Positions 6,776-12,682 of a DNA stretch of 12,682 nt are shown one piece after another. The first letter of the stretch is position 1; each line of letters begins with the position of its first letter. Origin of the DNA: Gammaproteobacteria bacterium (GTDB taxonomy: Bacteria; Pseudomonadota; Gammaproteobacteria; PS1; Pseudothioglobaceae); assembly GCA_003489145.1 (NCBI GenBank), contig DNJI01000109.1:817-13498 (forward strand), read 5' to 3'. A program made the translations under genes and the position numbers. The notes under the pieces are model-generated. The model searched no databases. It was not told the DNA's origin and saw only the letters and a list, made by a program, of their open reading frames with translations.

Positions 6776-7522
6776 TTAACCTGCTTTACAAATGTGTAAG
6801 AAATCGTCAGATTTTAATGATGCACCACCGATTAAACCACCATCAATATCTTCACAACCAATCAACTCTTCAGCGTTAACAGGGTTCATGCTACCGCCAT
6901 ATAAAATAGGGGTTGTCTGTGCAATATCACTATCGTGCTCTGCCAATAAACTACGAATAAAAGCGTGTGTATCTTGTGCTTGTTGTGGTGTAGCCGTAAC
7001 ACCCGTGCCAATCGCCCAAACTGGTTCATAGGCCACAATAATGTTTTTAAATGCCTCAATACCAACACGATCAATAACCGCCTTGATTTGACGAGCAACA
7101 ACCGTTTCCGTATTGCCAGACTCTCTTTCTTCTAATAATTCGCCAATACAAAATAAAGGAGTTAAGCCGTTGTCTAACGCAACTTGTACTTTTTCAGCCA
7201 CAATTTCATCCGTCTCGCCGTATAGGCTTCTACGCTCAGAGTGCCCAACAATCACGTACTCTACACCAAAGTCTTTAATCATGTCTGCGCTCACTTCACC
7301 GGTGAAAGCGCCTGAGGCATTGACATTAAGGTTTTGCGCGCCAACATGTAGTTGCGAATGTGTGGTTAAAGCCTCGGCTTGAGACAAATAAGGAGAAGGC
7401 GCACAGATAATAACTTTTGATTTAACATCGGCCATGCCTGAAAGAATACCCATGACTAAAGTGTTTACCGCTTCTTTTGAGGCATTCATTTTCCAGTTGC
7501 CCGCAACGATTGTCTGACGCAT
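6776..7522 (-). CDS. tpiA: Triosephosphate isomerase
   Basis: This 248-aa cytoplasmic TIM-barrel enzyme interconverts dihydroxyacetone phosphate and glyceraldehyde 3-phosphate in glycolysis, gluconeogenesis and the Calvin cycle. All active-site elements are present: Asn9 and Lys11 (AGNWKMN), His94 (IVGHSERR), Glu166 ([12 protein letters not shown]), the flexible lid after it (IGTGVTATP, about 171-179), and the phosphate-binding YGGS (208-211) and GGLIGGASL (228-236). Length is normal. The start at ATG 7522 is fixed by the conserved N-terminus, although no clear Shine-Dalgarno is seen in the A/T-rich leader. It opens the tpiA-secG-tRNA-Leu unit behind a candidate promoter at 7552-7580. Confidence 0.98.
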   Translation of the reverse strand: MRQTIVAGNWKMNASKEAVNTLVMGILSGMADVKSKVIICAPSPYLSQAEALTTHSQLHVGAQNLNVNASGAFTGEVSADMIKDFGVEYVIVGHSERRSLYGETDEIVAEKVQVALDNGLTPLFCIGELLEERESGNTETVVARQIKAVIDRVGIEAFKNIIVAYEPVWAIGTGVTATPQQAQDTHAFIRSLLAEHDSDIAQTTPILYGGSMNPVNAEELIGCEDIDGGLIGGASLKSDDFLHICKAG

Positions 7523-7551
7523 AATAATTATTTACTATAAAAAAAGGGGCA

Positions 7552-7580
7552 ATGTTACGCTATTTAACGATAAAAATCAA
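7552..7580 (-). promoter_or_regulatory. Candidate sigma70 promoter for tpiA-secG-leuU
   Basis: On the minus strand, TTGATT (7580-7575) and TAACAT (7557-7552) are separated by exactly 17 nt, each a 4/6 match to consensus. Predicted initiation is near 7545, giving a leader of about 22 nt with a run of T after CCCC. Just upstream, a weak CCC/GGG stem followed by ATTTTT may act as an inefficient terminator for the yqhA gene. Confidence 0.45.
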
Positions 7581-7594
7581 TCCCACAAAGGGTT

Positions 7595-8113
7595 TTAGTG
7601 CGAGGATTTCGAGCCAAAATAAAGCGCCAAAGAAACCATTAAAATTCCCAATGAAAAATACACTAAATCAAGCGCATCCGTAAAGCTCATAGATAGCGAC
7701 ACCTCGAAAAAGGTCACTACTAAAATCATTAAGATTACTTTAGCCAGTTTTGACTTAAGGTCGTCTAAAGAATTAATCACCAACACTTTGGATGACTGGC
7801 CGCTTTTTTTAGCTTCATCAATGTCACTAATAAACAGCTCGTATAAGCCCAAGGAAAAAATCATCAAAATAGTGGCCAATAAAAACCCGTCAATCGCACC
7901 AACTGTGTGTGCCACCATTTCAATTTTTAATAACTTTCTTTCTTCACCAGAGGCGCTAATATACTCCCCCGAATGTGACAATAAACTAATCACATCTATT
8001 GCAGTAATTGCAAACAAAAGTAATGACAACAACACTGATGCTACAACAGCCACCAAAACCATATGGCGAGAGTTCCATAATAGCTTCTCAAAGTACTTTT
8101 CAATTGACCCCAT
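7595..8113 (-). CDS. YqhA / UPF0114 family membrane protein
   Basis: This encodes a 172-aa inner-membrane protein of the UPF0114 (YqhA) family, whose molecular function is not established. Visible features are an N-terminal amphipathic segment with FEKLLWNSRH (about 8-17), and four hydrophobic segments (about 18-40, 70-95, 122-142 and 148-168). The central GAIDGFLLATILMIFSLGLYELFIS (about 72-96) and the following DIDEAKK give the family its recognisable signature. The ATG at 8113 has a good AGGAG site about 9 nt upstream. It is transcribed divergently from dnaA, with 106 bp between the two starts. Its candidate promoter is an extended -10 (TGATATACT at 8155-8147), which overlaps the dnaA control region, so the two genes could influence each other. 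Confidence 0.85.
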   Translation of the reverse strand: MGSIEKYFEKLLWNSRHMVLVAVVASVLLSLLLFAITAIDVISLLSHSGEYISASGEERKLLKIEMVAHTVGAIDGFLLATILMIFSLGLYELFISDIDEAKKSGQSSKVLVINSLDDLKSKLAKVILMILVVTFFEVSLSMSFTDALDLVYFSLGILMVSLALYFGSKSSH

Positions 8114-8126
8114 TTTGTATAACTCC

Positions 8127-8135
8127 TGTGCAAAA
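8127..8135 (-). promoter_or_regulatory. DnaA box TTTTGCACA in the dnaA-yqhA intergenic region
   Basis: The minus strand reads TTTTGCACA, an exact match to the broad DnaA-box consensus TTWTNCACA. It lies upstream of dnaA, next to a palindrome and overlapping the candidate promoters. This is where an autoregulatory DnaA site is expected from known dnaA promoters. It abuts the ribosome site of the divergent yqhA gene. Confidence 0.55.
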
Positions 8136-8149
8136 ACTAAAGCTTTAGT
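8136..8149. promoter_or_regulatory. 14-bp perfect palindrome in the divergent promoter region
   Basis: ACTAAAGCTTTAGT is perfectly self-complementary over 14 bp. It is directly adjacent to the DnaA box and overlaps the start side of the yqhA -10 (TATACT, 8152-8147). It sits just before a possible dnaA -10 (TATCAT, 8151-8156; the -35 is poor). Position and symmetry fit a dimeric regulator's operator, but no specific regulator is recognised. Confidence 0.4.
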
Positions 8150-8155
8150 ATATCA
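8147..8155 (-). promoter_or_regulatory. Extended -10 promoter for the yqhA-like gene
   Basis: The minus strand reads TGATATACT: TGn plus a 5/6 -10 hexamer. A 4/6 -35 (TTTAAA) lies 16 nt upstream. Initiation is predicted near 8140, inside the 14-bp palindrome, giving a leader of about 27 nt that contains the AGGAG site. Confidence 0.4.
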
Positions 8156-8181
8156 TTATTAATTTTAATTTAAACCCAATC

Positions 8182-8200
8182 TTAGGGTGAATCACCTTAA
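8182..8200. promoter_or_regulatory. Dyad in the dnaA leader
   Basis: TTAGGGTGAATCACCTTAA is a 19-bp dyad: 9-bp arms around one central A, with 8 of 9 positions complementary and the ninth able to form G-U in RNA. It lies 20-38 bp before the dnaA ATG at 8220. It could be an operator or an mRNA hairpin that modulates dnaA translation. Confidence 0.4.
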
Positions 8201-8219
8201 CAATACCGAGCTACGTTTT

Positions 8220-9527
8220 ATGTCAAAAACCTGGGCAAAATGCCTTAACACCTTAAAAGACACACTGCCTTTAGCAATTTTTAGCGTCTGGGTGCAACCC
8301 TTAAAGGCTCTTGAGGATGAGTCCAACCTTACATTGTTGGCACCAAGCACCTCAGTAAAAAATTACGTCAACAAAAATTTAAAACAAGAAATTAAAAACG
8401 TTGTTGCTCAACATAATAAAAATGTACAAATCTACATTGGTGTTGCAACACAGCCTGATGAACCAATTAAAACAGCAAGGCTACATAACACACCTTTATC
8501 TTCTGAATATATATTTGACAACTTGGTGCTGGGCAGTGCCAATCAAATCGCCTATAGTGCCGCCCAACAAATTGCCGAAAATATCAAATCATCTCTTTAC
8601 AATCCTTTTATTATTTACGGCGGCTCTGGCCTAGGGAAAACACACCTTATGCAGGCAGCCGGACACTTGGCTAAAGAAAAAGACCCAAACATAAAGATAA
8701 TTTATGTGCCACTCATGGATTTCGTTAGAAATATTACTACCAGCCTGCGTCACAACACCATTGAAGACATTAAGCTACACTATCAATCAGCCGACTTGTT
8801 GCTGGTTGACGATATTCACTTAATTGCAAAAAAAGAAAAGTCCCAAGAAGAATTTTTTCATATTTTTAACTTTTTATTTAGCACTAAAAAACAAATTATC
8901 TTTACCTGTGACCAACCGCCTAAAAACATTAAACACGTTGAAGAAAGATTAAAAACAAGGTTTTCTCAAGGGCTAACACTAGAATTAGCCCCTCCCGAGT
9001 TAGAAATGCGCGCCGCAATCTTACTAAAGAAAGCGCATAACGAAAAAATTAATATCGACCTAACAGAGGACACCGCCTTATTTATTGCTGGACACATAAC
9101 CTCTAATGTTAGAGACTTGGAAGGGGCGTTACTTAAACTTAAGGCTTTTGTTGACTTCTCTAAAATTGACCATTCCTTCATCTCTAAAGAGGTTGTGGAA
9201 AGTGCGCTAGGCGACTTAATCAAGCCTCAAATTAAAAATATTGATATTAACGACATACAAAAAGAAACGGCCAAACATTACGCCATCACTGTTTCAGATC
9301 TGATTTCAAAAAGTAGAAAACAACACACCGTTTTAGCTAGACAAATGGCTGTTTTTATCTCGCACGAACTCACAACCTTATCTTTAACAAGGATTGGAAA
9401 ACATTTTGGAAACAGGGATCATTCCACCGTTTTACACAGTATTGATAAAATAGAAAAAAAGATGCTAGAAGAGGCGTCAACAAAGAATGATTACGATTTA
9501 ATTAAACTCAAATTAGCTAACTTATAA
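8220..9527 (+). CDS. dnaA: Chromosomal replication initiator DnaA
   Basis: This encodes the replication initiator, 435 aa from ATG 8220. A GTG at 8187 would add 11 residues, but the ATG start MSKTWAKCLNTLKDTLP aligns with the usual DnaA N-terminus, and the GTG sits inside a hairpin. Domain I is about 1-75. The linker (domain II) is short, about 20 residues compared with roughly 50 in E. coli. The AAA+ core has Walker A GGSGLGKT (134-141), Walker B LLLVDD (193-198), the arginine-finger region ERLKTRF (242-248) and sensor-2 SNVRDLEGAL (295-304). Domain IV ends with the DNA-binding signature ARQMAVFISHELTTLSL and GNRDHSTVLHSIDKI; the DHTTV of E. coli is DHSTV here. DnaA binds boxes at oriC, melts the DNA and loads DnaB. 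The gene is 214 bp upstream of dnaN. It probably regulates itself through the box at 8127-8135. Confidence 0.97.
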   Translation: MSKTWAKCLNTLKDTLPLAIFSVWVQPLKALEDESNLTLLAPSTSVKNYVNKNLKQEIKNVVAQHNKNVQIYIGVATQPDEPIKTARLHNTPLSSEYIFDNLVLGSANQIAYSAAQQIAENIKSSLYNPFIIYGGSGLGKTHLMQAAGHLAKEKDPNIKIIYVPLMDFVRNITTSLRHNTIEDIKLHYQSADLLLVDDIHLIAKKEKSQEEFFHIFNFLFSTKKQIIFTCDQPPKNIKHVEERLKTRFSQGLTLELAPPELEMRAAILLKKAHNEKINIDLTEDTALFIAGHITSNVRDLEGALLKLKAFVDFSKIDHSFISKEVVESALGDLIKPQIKNIDINDIQKETAKHYAITVSDLISKSRKQHTVLARQMAVFISHELTTLSLTRIGKHFGNRDHSTVLHSIDKIEKKMLEEASTKNDYDLIKLKLANL

Positions 9528-9741
9528 ACACTATACACAACCGATTATCCACCCCATTGTCGATAACTTTAACAACTTAACAAATCCACAGAAATTATAA
9601 ACATAACACCTTGGTTTTTACATAAAATAGTTAACTAGTATCCACAACTTAACAAACTGTTTTTTAAAGAAAAAAATTAGTTATTAACAAAAAAAACACC
9701 CCCTAATAATAATAATAATTATTTAATAAAAGGATTTTTTG
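9522..9741. other. oriC: Putative chromosomal origin oriC (dnaA-dnaN intergenic)
   Basis: This gap has near-consensus DnaA boxes relative to TTATNCACA. Forward: 9522-9530 TTATAAACA, 9531-9539 CTATACACA, 9545-9553 TTATCCACC, 9595-9603 TTATAAACA, 9638-9646 GTATCCACA and 9681-9689 TTATTAACA (all 8/9), plus 9582-9590 AAATCCACA (7/9). Reverse: 9558-9566 (TTATCGACA, 8/9). No box is a full match, and four are packed into 45 bp after the dnaA stop. Between and beyond them the DNA is very A+T-rich, ending in a TAA-repeat tract before dnaN. There is no GATC in the region, so Dam/SeqA-type sequestration is not supported. Divergent gene orientation agrees with an origin in this neighbourhood. Confidence 0.75.
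9681..9718 (+). other. DnaA-trio-like unwinding element
   Basis: In order: a DnaA-box-like TTATTAACA (9681-9689), an A-run, a C-cluster CACCCCC (9697-9703), then five consecutive TAA triplets (9704-9718) followed by more A/T. The layout of DnaA box, short GC-rich cluster and repeated TAG/TAA triplets is that of the basal unwinding system with DnaA-trios described in Bacillus subtilis and proposed widely. The C-cluster is the only GC-rich patch in about 100 bp. Confidence 0.5.
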
Positions 9742-10845
9742 ATGAACACACAACTTACCGTTAGAGAATTACTAGAACCATTACAAACAGTTATTGGTGT
9801 TGTTGAAAAAAAACAAACACTTCCTATTCTTTCACATGTTCTAATTCAATTAAAAAATAATCAATTAACGTTAACCACTACCGATATGGAAATTGAGCTA
9901 CGTGCTTCACATCCTATCAATACCCAAGAAGAGATTAGCTTTACAATTTACGCTAAAGATTTAATTGATATTATTAGAAAATTACCAGAAGAAACAATTA
10001 TTCAATTTATTATTGAAGAATCAAAAATCTATATTAAAACCAACAACAATTCATTTGAACTTAATACTTTTAATCATCAAGATTTCCCGTCATTACCAAA
10101 AATTGAAAATTCTGATGTTATTAGAGTTAAACGTAACGCACTAAAAGAATTAATTGAAAACACTTCTTTTTCAATGGGTAATCAAGATATTAGAGCTTAT
10201 TTAAACGGTTTATATTTCGAAGTTGATCAAGATAATATTACTGTGGTTGCAACTGATGGTCATCGTTTATCTATTGGTGAAATCAAGCAAAGTAATAATT
10301 TAGATAAAAAGAAAACAGTTATCTTGCCAAGAAAAGCGGTTTTAGAATTAACCAAATTACTTAACAAAAATGAACACGATGAAGTTGATATCCATCTTTC
10401 AGAAAACTATTTTTATTTAGTTAGTGACAATACAACGATTATTAGCAGATTAATTGATGGTAATTTTCCAAATTACGCACAGGTTATCCCAACTGACCAT
10501 GAAAATACCATTGTAATTGATCGACAAGACTTTTTAAACAGTTTGCAGCAAGCCTCTATCTTTGTTGAAGAGCGCACCAAAGGTGTTAAGTTAGCCTTTA
10601 AAGATTCGCAACTTAATATTTTTTCACACTCGGAAAGAGGTCAAGCAAAAACTAAAATTTCGATAAAGAATTTCGATAAAGAAATAGAAATAGCTTTTAA
10701 TATTCACTATTTAATTTCTATTTTAGAAAAACTCACCACTGACGAAATTAACATGGTGGTGCCTGGTGGAGAGAATCAATCTTGTTTGTTAAGTAGTATT
10801 GGTGATGAAACATATCAATATGTTGTTATGCCAATGCGAATCTAA
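9742..10845 (+). CDS. dnaN: DNA polymerase III beta subunit (sliding clamp)
   Basis: This encodes the 367-aa beta clamp, which encircles DNA and tethers polymerase III and repair factors. The N-terminus MNTQLTVRELLEPLQTV and the KKQTLPILSHVLIQ segment (about 23-36) align with the first clamp domain. TTDMEIELRA (about 46-55), YLNGLYFEV, VVATDGHRLSIGE and SRLIDGNFPNY are recognisable clamp motifs. The protein ends YVVMPMRI, the conserved C-terminal clamp sequence. Length is normal. The ATG at 9742 is preferred over a TTG one codon earlier because AAAAGGA ends 7 nt before it. It follows the putative origin and precedes recF by 24 nt. Base composition is strikingly AT-rich (AAT, AAA, ATT and TTA codons), more so than tpiA or gyrB in this window. 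Confidence 0.98.
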   Translation: MNTQLTVRELLEPLQTVIGVVEKKQTLPILSHVLIQLKNNQLTLTTTDMEIELRASHPINTQEEISFTIYAKDLIDIIRKLPEETIIQFIIEESKIYIKTNNNSFELNTFNHQDFPSLPKIENSDVIRVKRNALKELIENTSFSMGNQDIRAYLNGLYFEVDQDNITVVATDGHRLSIGEIKQSNNLDKKKTVILPRKAVLELTKLLNKNEHDEVDIHLSENYFYLVSDNTTIISRLIDGNFPNYAQVIPTDHENTIVIDRQDFLNSLQQASIFVEERTKGVKLAFKDSQLNIFSHSERGQAKTKISIKNFDKEIEIAFNIHYLISILEKLTTDEINMVVPGGENQSCLLSSIGDETYQYVVMPMRI

Positions 10846-10869
10846 TCTTATTGATGTTTAGGTCTTTGT

Positions 10870-11958
10870 ATGGCTGTTATCAGTAAACTCTCTATTAATC
10901 ACTTTCGTAATTTAGAGTCTCAATACATTACCCCTTCTGAAGAAATTAATTTATTTGTTGCTAATAACGCCCAAGGGAAAACCAACTTAATAGAGGCTAT
11001 TTATTATTTGGGCCACAACCGTTCTTTTAAAACAAAAACCATTAAAGAGGTAATCCACTTCGATCACCAATCATTCCAACTAAACGCTCAAATTGACAAC
11101 AATAGAATAAAGCTTGAAAAAACAAAAAACAAAAACACCATTACTATTAATCAACAACGTATTAGTAACACCAGTCAATTAAGTCAAATATTACCCATTC
11201 AGATTATCACTCCAGACAAAGGTTTTGTTGTTAACGGTACACCAAAAAATAAACGCTCTTATTTGGATTGGGGAGTGTTTCACGTGAAACCAAGCTCTGT
11301 TAAGGCCTTTAAAACCTACAATAAAGTCTTAAAAAACATTAACACCTTATTGGTTAGAAATAAAATAGATGAGTTAGATTTTTGGTTTTTAGCATTGGCA
11401 GAAGCGGCAGCAAAAATTAACCAAAACAGAATTAAGTATTTACAACAATTAAAGCAAACCGTATTTTCTGATTCGTCAGAATTACTATCAACTTTGATAA
11501 ATCCGTTGGATCAGTTTGATTATCAATTTTCTTCTGGCTGGCCAAAAGAGGTTGATGAAACTAACCAACAAAGTATTTATAGCTACTTAAGCAATAACAC
11601 TCATCATTTGTTAAAAGTTAAACACCTTAATTACGGATCACACAAAGCCAGTATTCGTTTTTCATTAAATAACAAAAATGAGTGTTTTTTATCAAGAGGT
11701 GAACAGAAAACTCTGTCTATTATTTTTTGGTTAACACAGGTTTTATTATTGGTTAATTTAAAGACAAAGCCCGTGGTGTTGATTGATGATCTTTCTTCAG
11801 AGTTAGACAATAAAAAAATCAATGTTATTTTGCAATATCTTAAAGCGCTAAAAGTACAAACATTCATGACAGATATTGGTCATAATTTGGACGTTATCAA
11901 AAGTATTAATCCCCGTATTTTTCAGATTGATAATGGTGTGATTAAAGTCAAAGATTAG
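10870..11958 (+). CDS. recF: DNA replication and repair protein RecF
   Basis: This encodes a 362-aa SMC-like ABC ATPase that works with RecO and RecR to load RecA at single-strand gaps. The N-terminal LSINHFRNLES is typical. Walker A is ANNAQGKT (31-38), where the first residue is Ala, allowed in the P-loop pattern, instead of the more usual Gly. The ABC signature is LSRGEQKTLSI (about 274-284). Walker B and D-loop are VVLIDDLSSELD. The C-terminus, MTDIGHNLDVIKS..FQIDNG, fits. The middle is Lys/Asn-rich, as expected from AT-rich DNA. The ATG at 10870 has an AGG about 7 nt upstream, and dnaN ends 24 nt before, so dnaN-recF are probably cotranscribed. A near-perfect parS site lies within the codons for the conserved GVFHVKP peptide. 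Confidence 0.97.
   Translation: MAVISKLSINHFRNLESQYITPSEEINLFVANNAQGKTNLIEAIYYLGHNRSFKTKTIKEVIHFDHQSFQLNAQIDNNRIKLEKTKNKNTITINQQRISNTSQLSQILPIQIITPDKGFVVNGTPKNKRSYLDWGVFHVKPSSVKAFKTYNKVLKNINTLLVRNKIDELDFWFLALAEAAAKINQNRIKYLQQLKQTVFSDSSELLSTLINPLDQFDYQFSSGWPKEVDETNQQSIYSYLSNNTHHLLKVKHLNYGSHKASIRFSLNNKNECFLSRGEQKTLSIIFWLTQVLLLVNLKTKPVVLIDDLSSELDNKKINVILQYLKALKVQTFMTDIGHNLDVIKSINPRIFQIDNGVIKVKD
11276..11291. other. parS: parS centromere-like site (ParB binding) inside recF
   Basis: TGTTTCACGTGAAACC matches the bacterial parS consensus TGTTTCACGTGAAACA at 15 of 16 positions. The central 14 bp (11277-11290) are a perfect palindrome. It lies about 1.6 kb from the candidate oriC, and parS sites usually cluster near the origin. 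ParB spreading from here would help segregate new origins through ParA. The sequence overlaps codons for a conserved RecF peptide, so part of it is fixed by protein coding. Full palindromicity in AT-biased codons still argues for selection as a ParB site. Confidence 0.8.
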
Positions 11959-12101
11959 AGGGTTTAATAAATCCTAACAATTCTTTTGTATCCCTTTAAA
12001 AACAATAGAATCCAAGTGAATTAAAAATTAAAAAAAACACAGATGAAAAGCCGATAATTGTGAGGGTCATGGTATAATAAATTTATTTTTTTCAAGCGCC
12101 T
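11959..12101. other. recF-gyrB intergenic spacer
   Basis: This is 143 bp of AT-rich DNA. Directly after recF a weak 7-bp stem (AGGGTTT-AAT-AAATCCT, 11959-11975, one G-U pair) is followed by a broken T-rich run, so termination would be inefficient at best. No DnaA box or small gene is evident. The gyrB promoter occupies the 3' end. Confidence 0.4.
12070..12078 (+). promoter_or_regulatory. Extended -10 promoter for gyrB
   Basis: TGGTATAAT gives a TGn extension and a perfect -10 hexamer (12073-12078). No -35 match is seen 16-18 nt upstream, which fits an extended -10 promoter. Initiation is predicted near 12085, leaving a short leader of about 17 nt before the ATG at 12102 with no obvious Shine-Dalgarno sequence. 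Confidence 0.6.
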
Positions 12102-12682
12102 ATGTCTGAAGATCAAACCCAAGAATATCAAGCTTCTAATATTAAAGTTTTAAAAGGTTTAGACGCGGTTAGAAAACGCCCTGGAATGTACATCGGTGAC
12201 ACTGATGATGGTACGGGTTTACACCACATGGTGTTTGAGGTGGTTGATAACGCAATTGACGAGGCGTTAGCGGGTCATTGTTCTAAAATCAAAATCACCA
12301 TCCATGAAGATGATTCAGTATCAGTTACCGATGACGGTCGAGGTATTCCAGTTGATATTCACCCAGAAGAAGGGATTTCTGCTGCCGAAGTAATTATGAC
12401 CATTCTTCATGCGGGTGGTAAGTTTGATGACAACTCTTATAAAGTTTCCGGTGGTTTGCATGGTGTAGGTGTGTCAGTAGTAAATGCACTGTCTGAAACC
12501 GTACATCTAACCGTACATCGTCATGGTGAAATCCACGAACAAATTTACAAAATGGGTGTGCCTGTTGAGCCAATTAAGGCAACTGGAAAAACTGACGGCA
12601 CCGGTACCACGATCCACTTTAAGCCAAGCGCTGATGTTTTTGCTATTACTGAATTCAAATACGACATATTAGCTAATCGTGT
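12102..12682 (+). CDS. gyrB: DNA gyrase subunit B, N-terminal part (runs off window)
   Basis: The first 193 codons of gyrB are present and the gene continues past the window. GyrB is the ATPase subunit of the topoisomerase that introduces negative supercoils. The GHKL ATP-binding motifs are intact: N-box [10 protein letters not shown] with Glu46, DDGRGIP (77-83), the lid AGGKFDDN with the conserved Lys, GGLHGVG (117-123), and GTGTTIHF near the end. The N-terminal [20 protein letters not shown] is diagnostic. ParE is the alternative, but the dnaA-dnaN-recF context makes gyrB far more likely. The ATG at 12102 lacks a clear ribosome site. Codons here are less AT-biased and the plus strand is G-rich compared with dnaA-dnaN-recF. 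Confidence 0.97.
   Translation, partial: MSEDQTQEYQASNIKVLKGLDAVRKRPGMYIGDTDDGTGLHHMVFEVVDNAIDEALAGHCSKIKITIHEDDSVSVTDDGRGIPVDIHPEEGISAAEVIMTILHAGGKFDDNSYKVSGGLHGVGVSVVNALSETVHLTVHRHGEIHEQIYKMGVPVEPIKATGKTDGTGTTIHFKPSADVFAITEFKYDILANR

Noticed and set aside
7788..8162. Plus-strand open frame of 124 codons opposite the YqhA-like gene
   Set aside because: It is antisense to a gene with clear family motifs and a good ribosome site; its own translation looks like low-complexity antisense protein and matches nothing.
8187..8219. GTG start for dnaA adding 11 residues
   Set aside because: The extra residues do not resemble DnaA N-termini, whereas ATG 8220 gives the expected start; the GTG lies in a dyad. 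Kept as an alternative only.
9739..9741. TTG start for dnaN one codon before the ATG
   Set aside because: The ATG has better spacing from AAAAGGA and gives the usual clamp N-terminus.
11959..11975. Possible terminator after recF
   Set aside because: The stem is short and AT-rich with one G-U pair, and the following T-run is interrupted, so I do not call it a terminator.
12220..12233. ACACCA-CA-TGGTGT inverted repeat in gyrB
   Set aside because: It lies in codons for the conserved LHHMVFE peptide and has no matching known site; most likely a coding coincidence.
1..12682. Mobile elements, CRISPR arrays, rRNA genes or broken genes
   Set aside because: No transposase or integrase frames, no long spaced direct repeats, no rRNA sequence and no frameshifted family members were seen; the window reads as intact core and envelope genes.

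Overview
This window is the dnaA-dnaN-recF-gyrB replication-origin region of an AT-rich bacterium, almost certainly a gammaproteobacterium. The evidence is the secG-tRNA-Leu(GAG) linkage also found in E. coli, the DnaA, DnaN, RecF and GyrB motifs, and a DUF1302-type outer-membrane protein with a terminal Phe. Low G+C, the envelope RND locus and an exported Trp/Gly/Asn-rich protein that weakly recalls sulfur-globule proteins would fit the SUP05/Thioglobus group of sulfur oxidisers. That placement is an inference from gene content and composition and was not tested.

Layout. Every gene left of about 8.15 kb is on the minus strand and every gene to the right is on the plus strand, so all genes point away from the origin region. 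From 1 to 185 there is a small 17-bp tandem repeat and a strong rho-independent terminator. Positions 186-6242 hold a leftward envelope locus, read in this order: a six-cysteine DUF4395 membrane protein, a small exported two-cysteine protein, an 804-aa RND-superfamily exporter, a LolA-like periplasmic protein, a DUF1302 outer-membrane beta-barrel, and (from its own promoter) an exported Trp/Gly/Asn-rich protein. The RND, LolA-like and DUF1302 genes are joined by a 1-nt overlap and a zero-nt junction. Together they span inner membrane, periplasm and outer membrane, which suggests one export or lipid/lipoprotein trafficking pathway with an unknown substrate. Positions 6316-7522 hold tpiA-secG-tRNA-Leu(GAG), closely packed. 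Positions 7595-8113 hold a YqhA/UPF0114 membrane protein transcribed divergently from dnaA.

The replication region starts at a compact divergent control region (8114-8219). It carries a TTWTNCACA DnaA box, a 14-bp palindrome and a dyad in the dnaA leader. The 214-bp dnaA-dnaN gap is the best oriC candidate. It holds clustered near-consensus DnaA boxes, AT-rich DNA, and a box / C-cluster / five-TAA array that resembles the DnaA-trio unwinding element described in other bacteria. Inside recF, at 11276-11291, lies a 15/16 match to the ParB-binding site parS, so an origin-proximal centromere appears to be embedded in a coding sequence. gyrB begins at 12102 behind an extended -10 promoter and runs off the window.

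No mobile element, CRISPR array, rRNA or clear pseudogene was seen. The observations most worth checking are the parS in recF, the DnaA-trio-like element, and the envelope export locus with its cysteine-rich partners.
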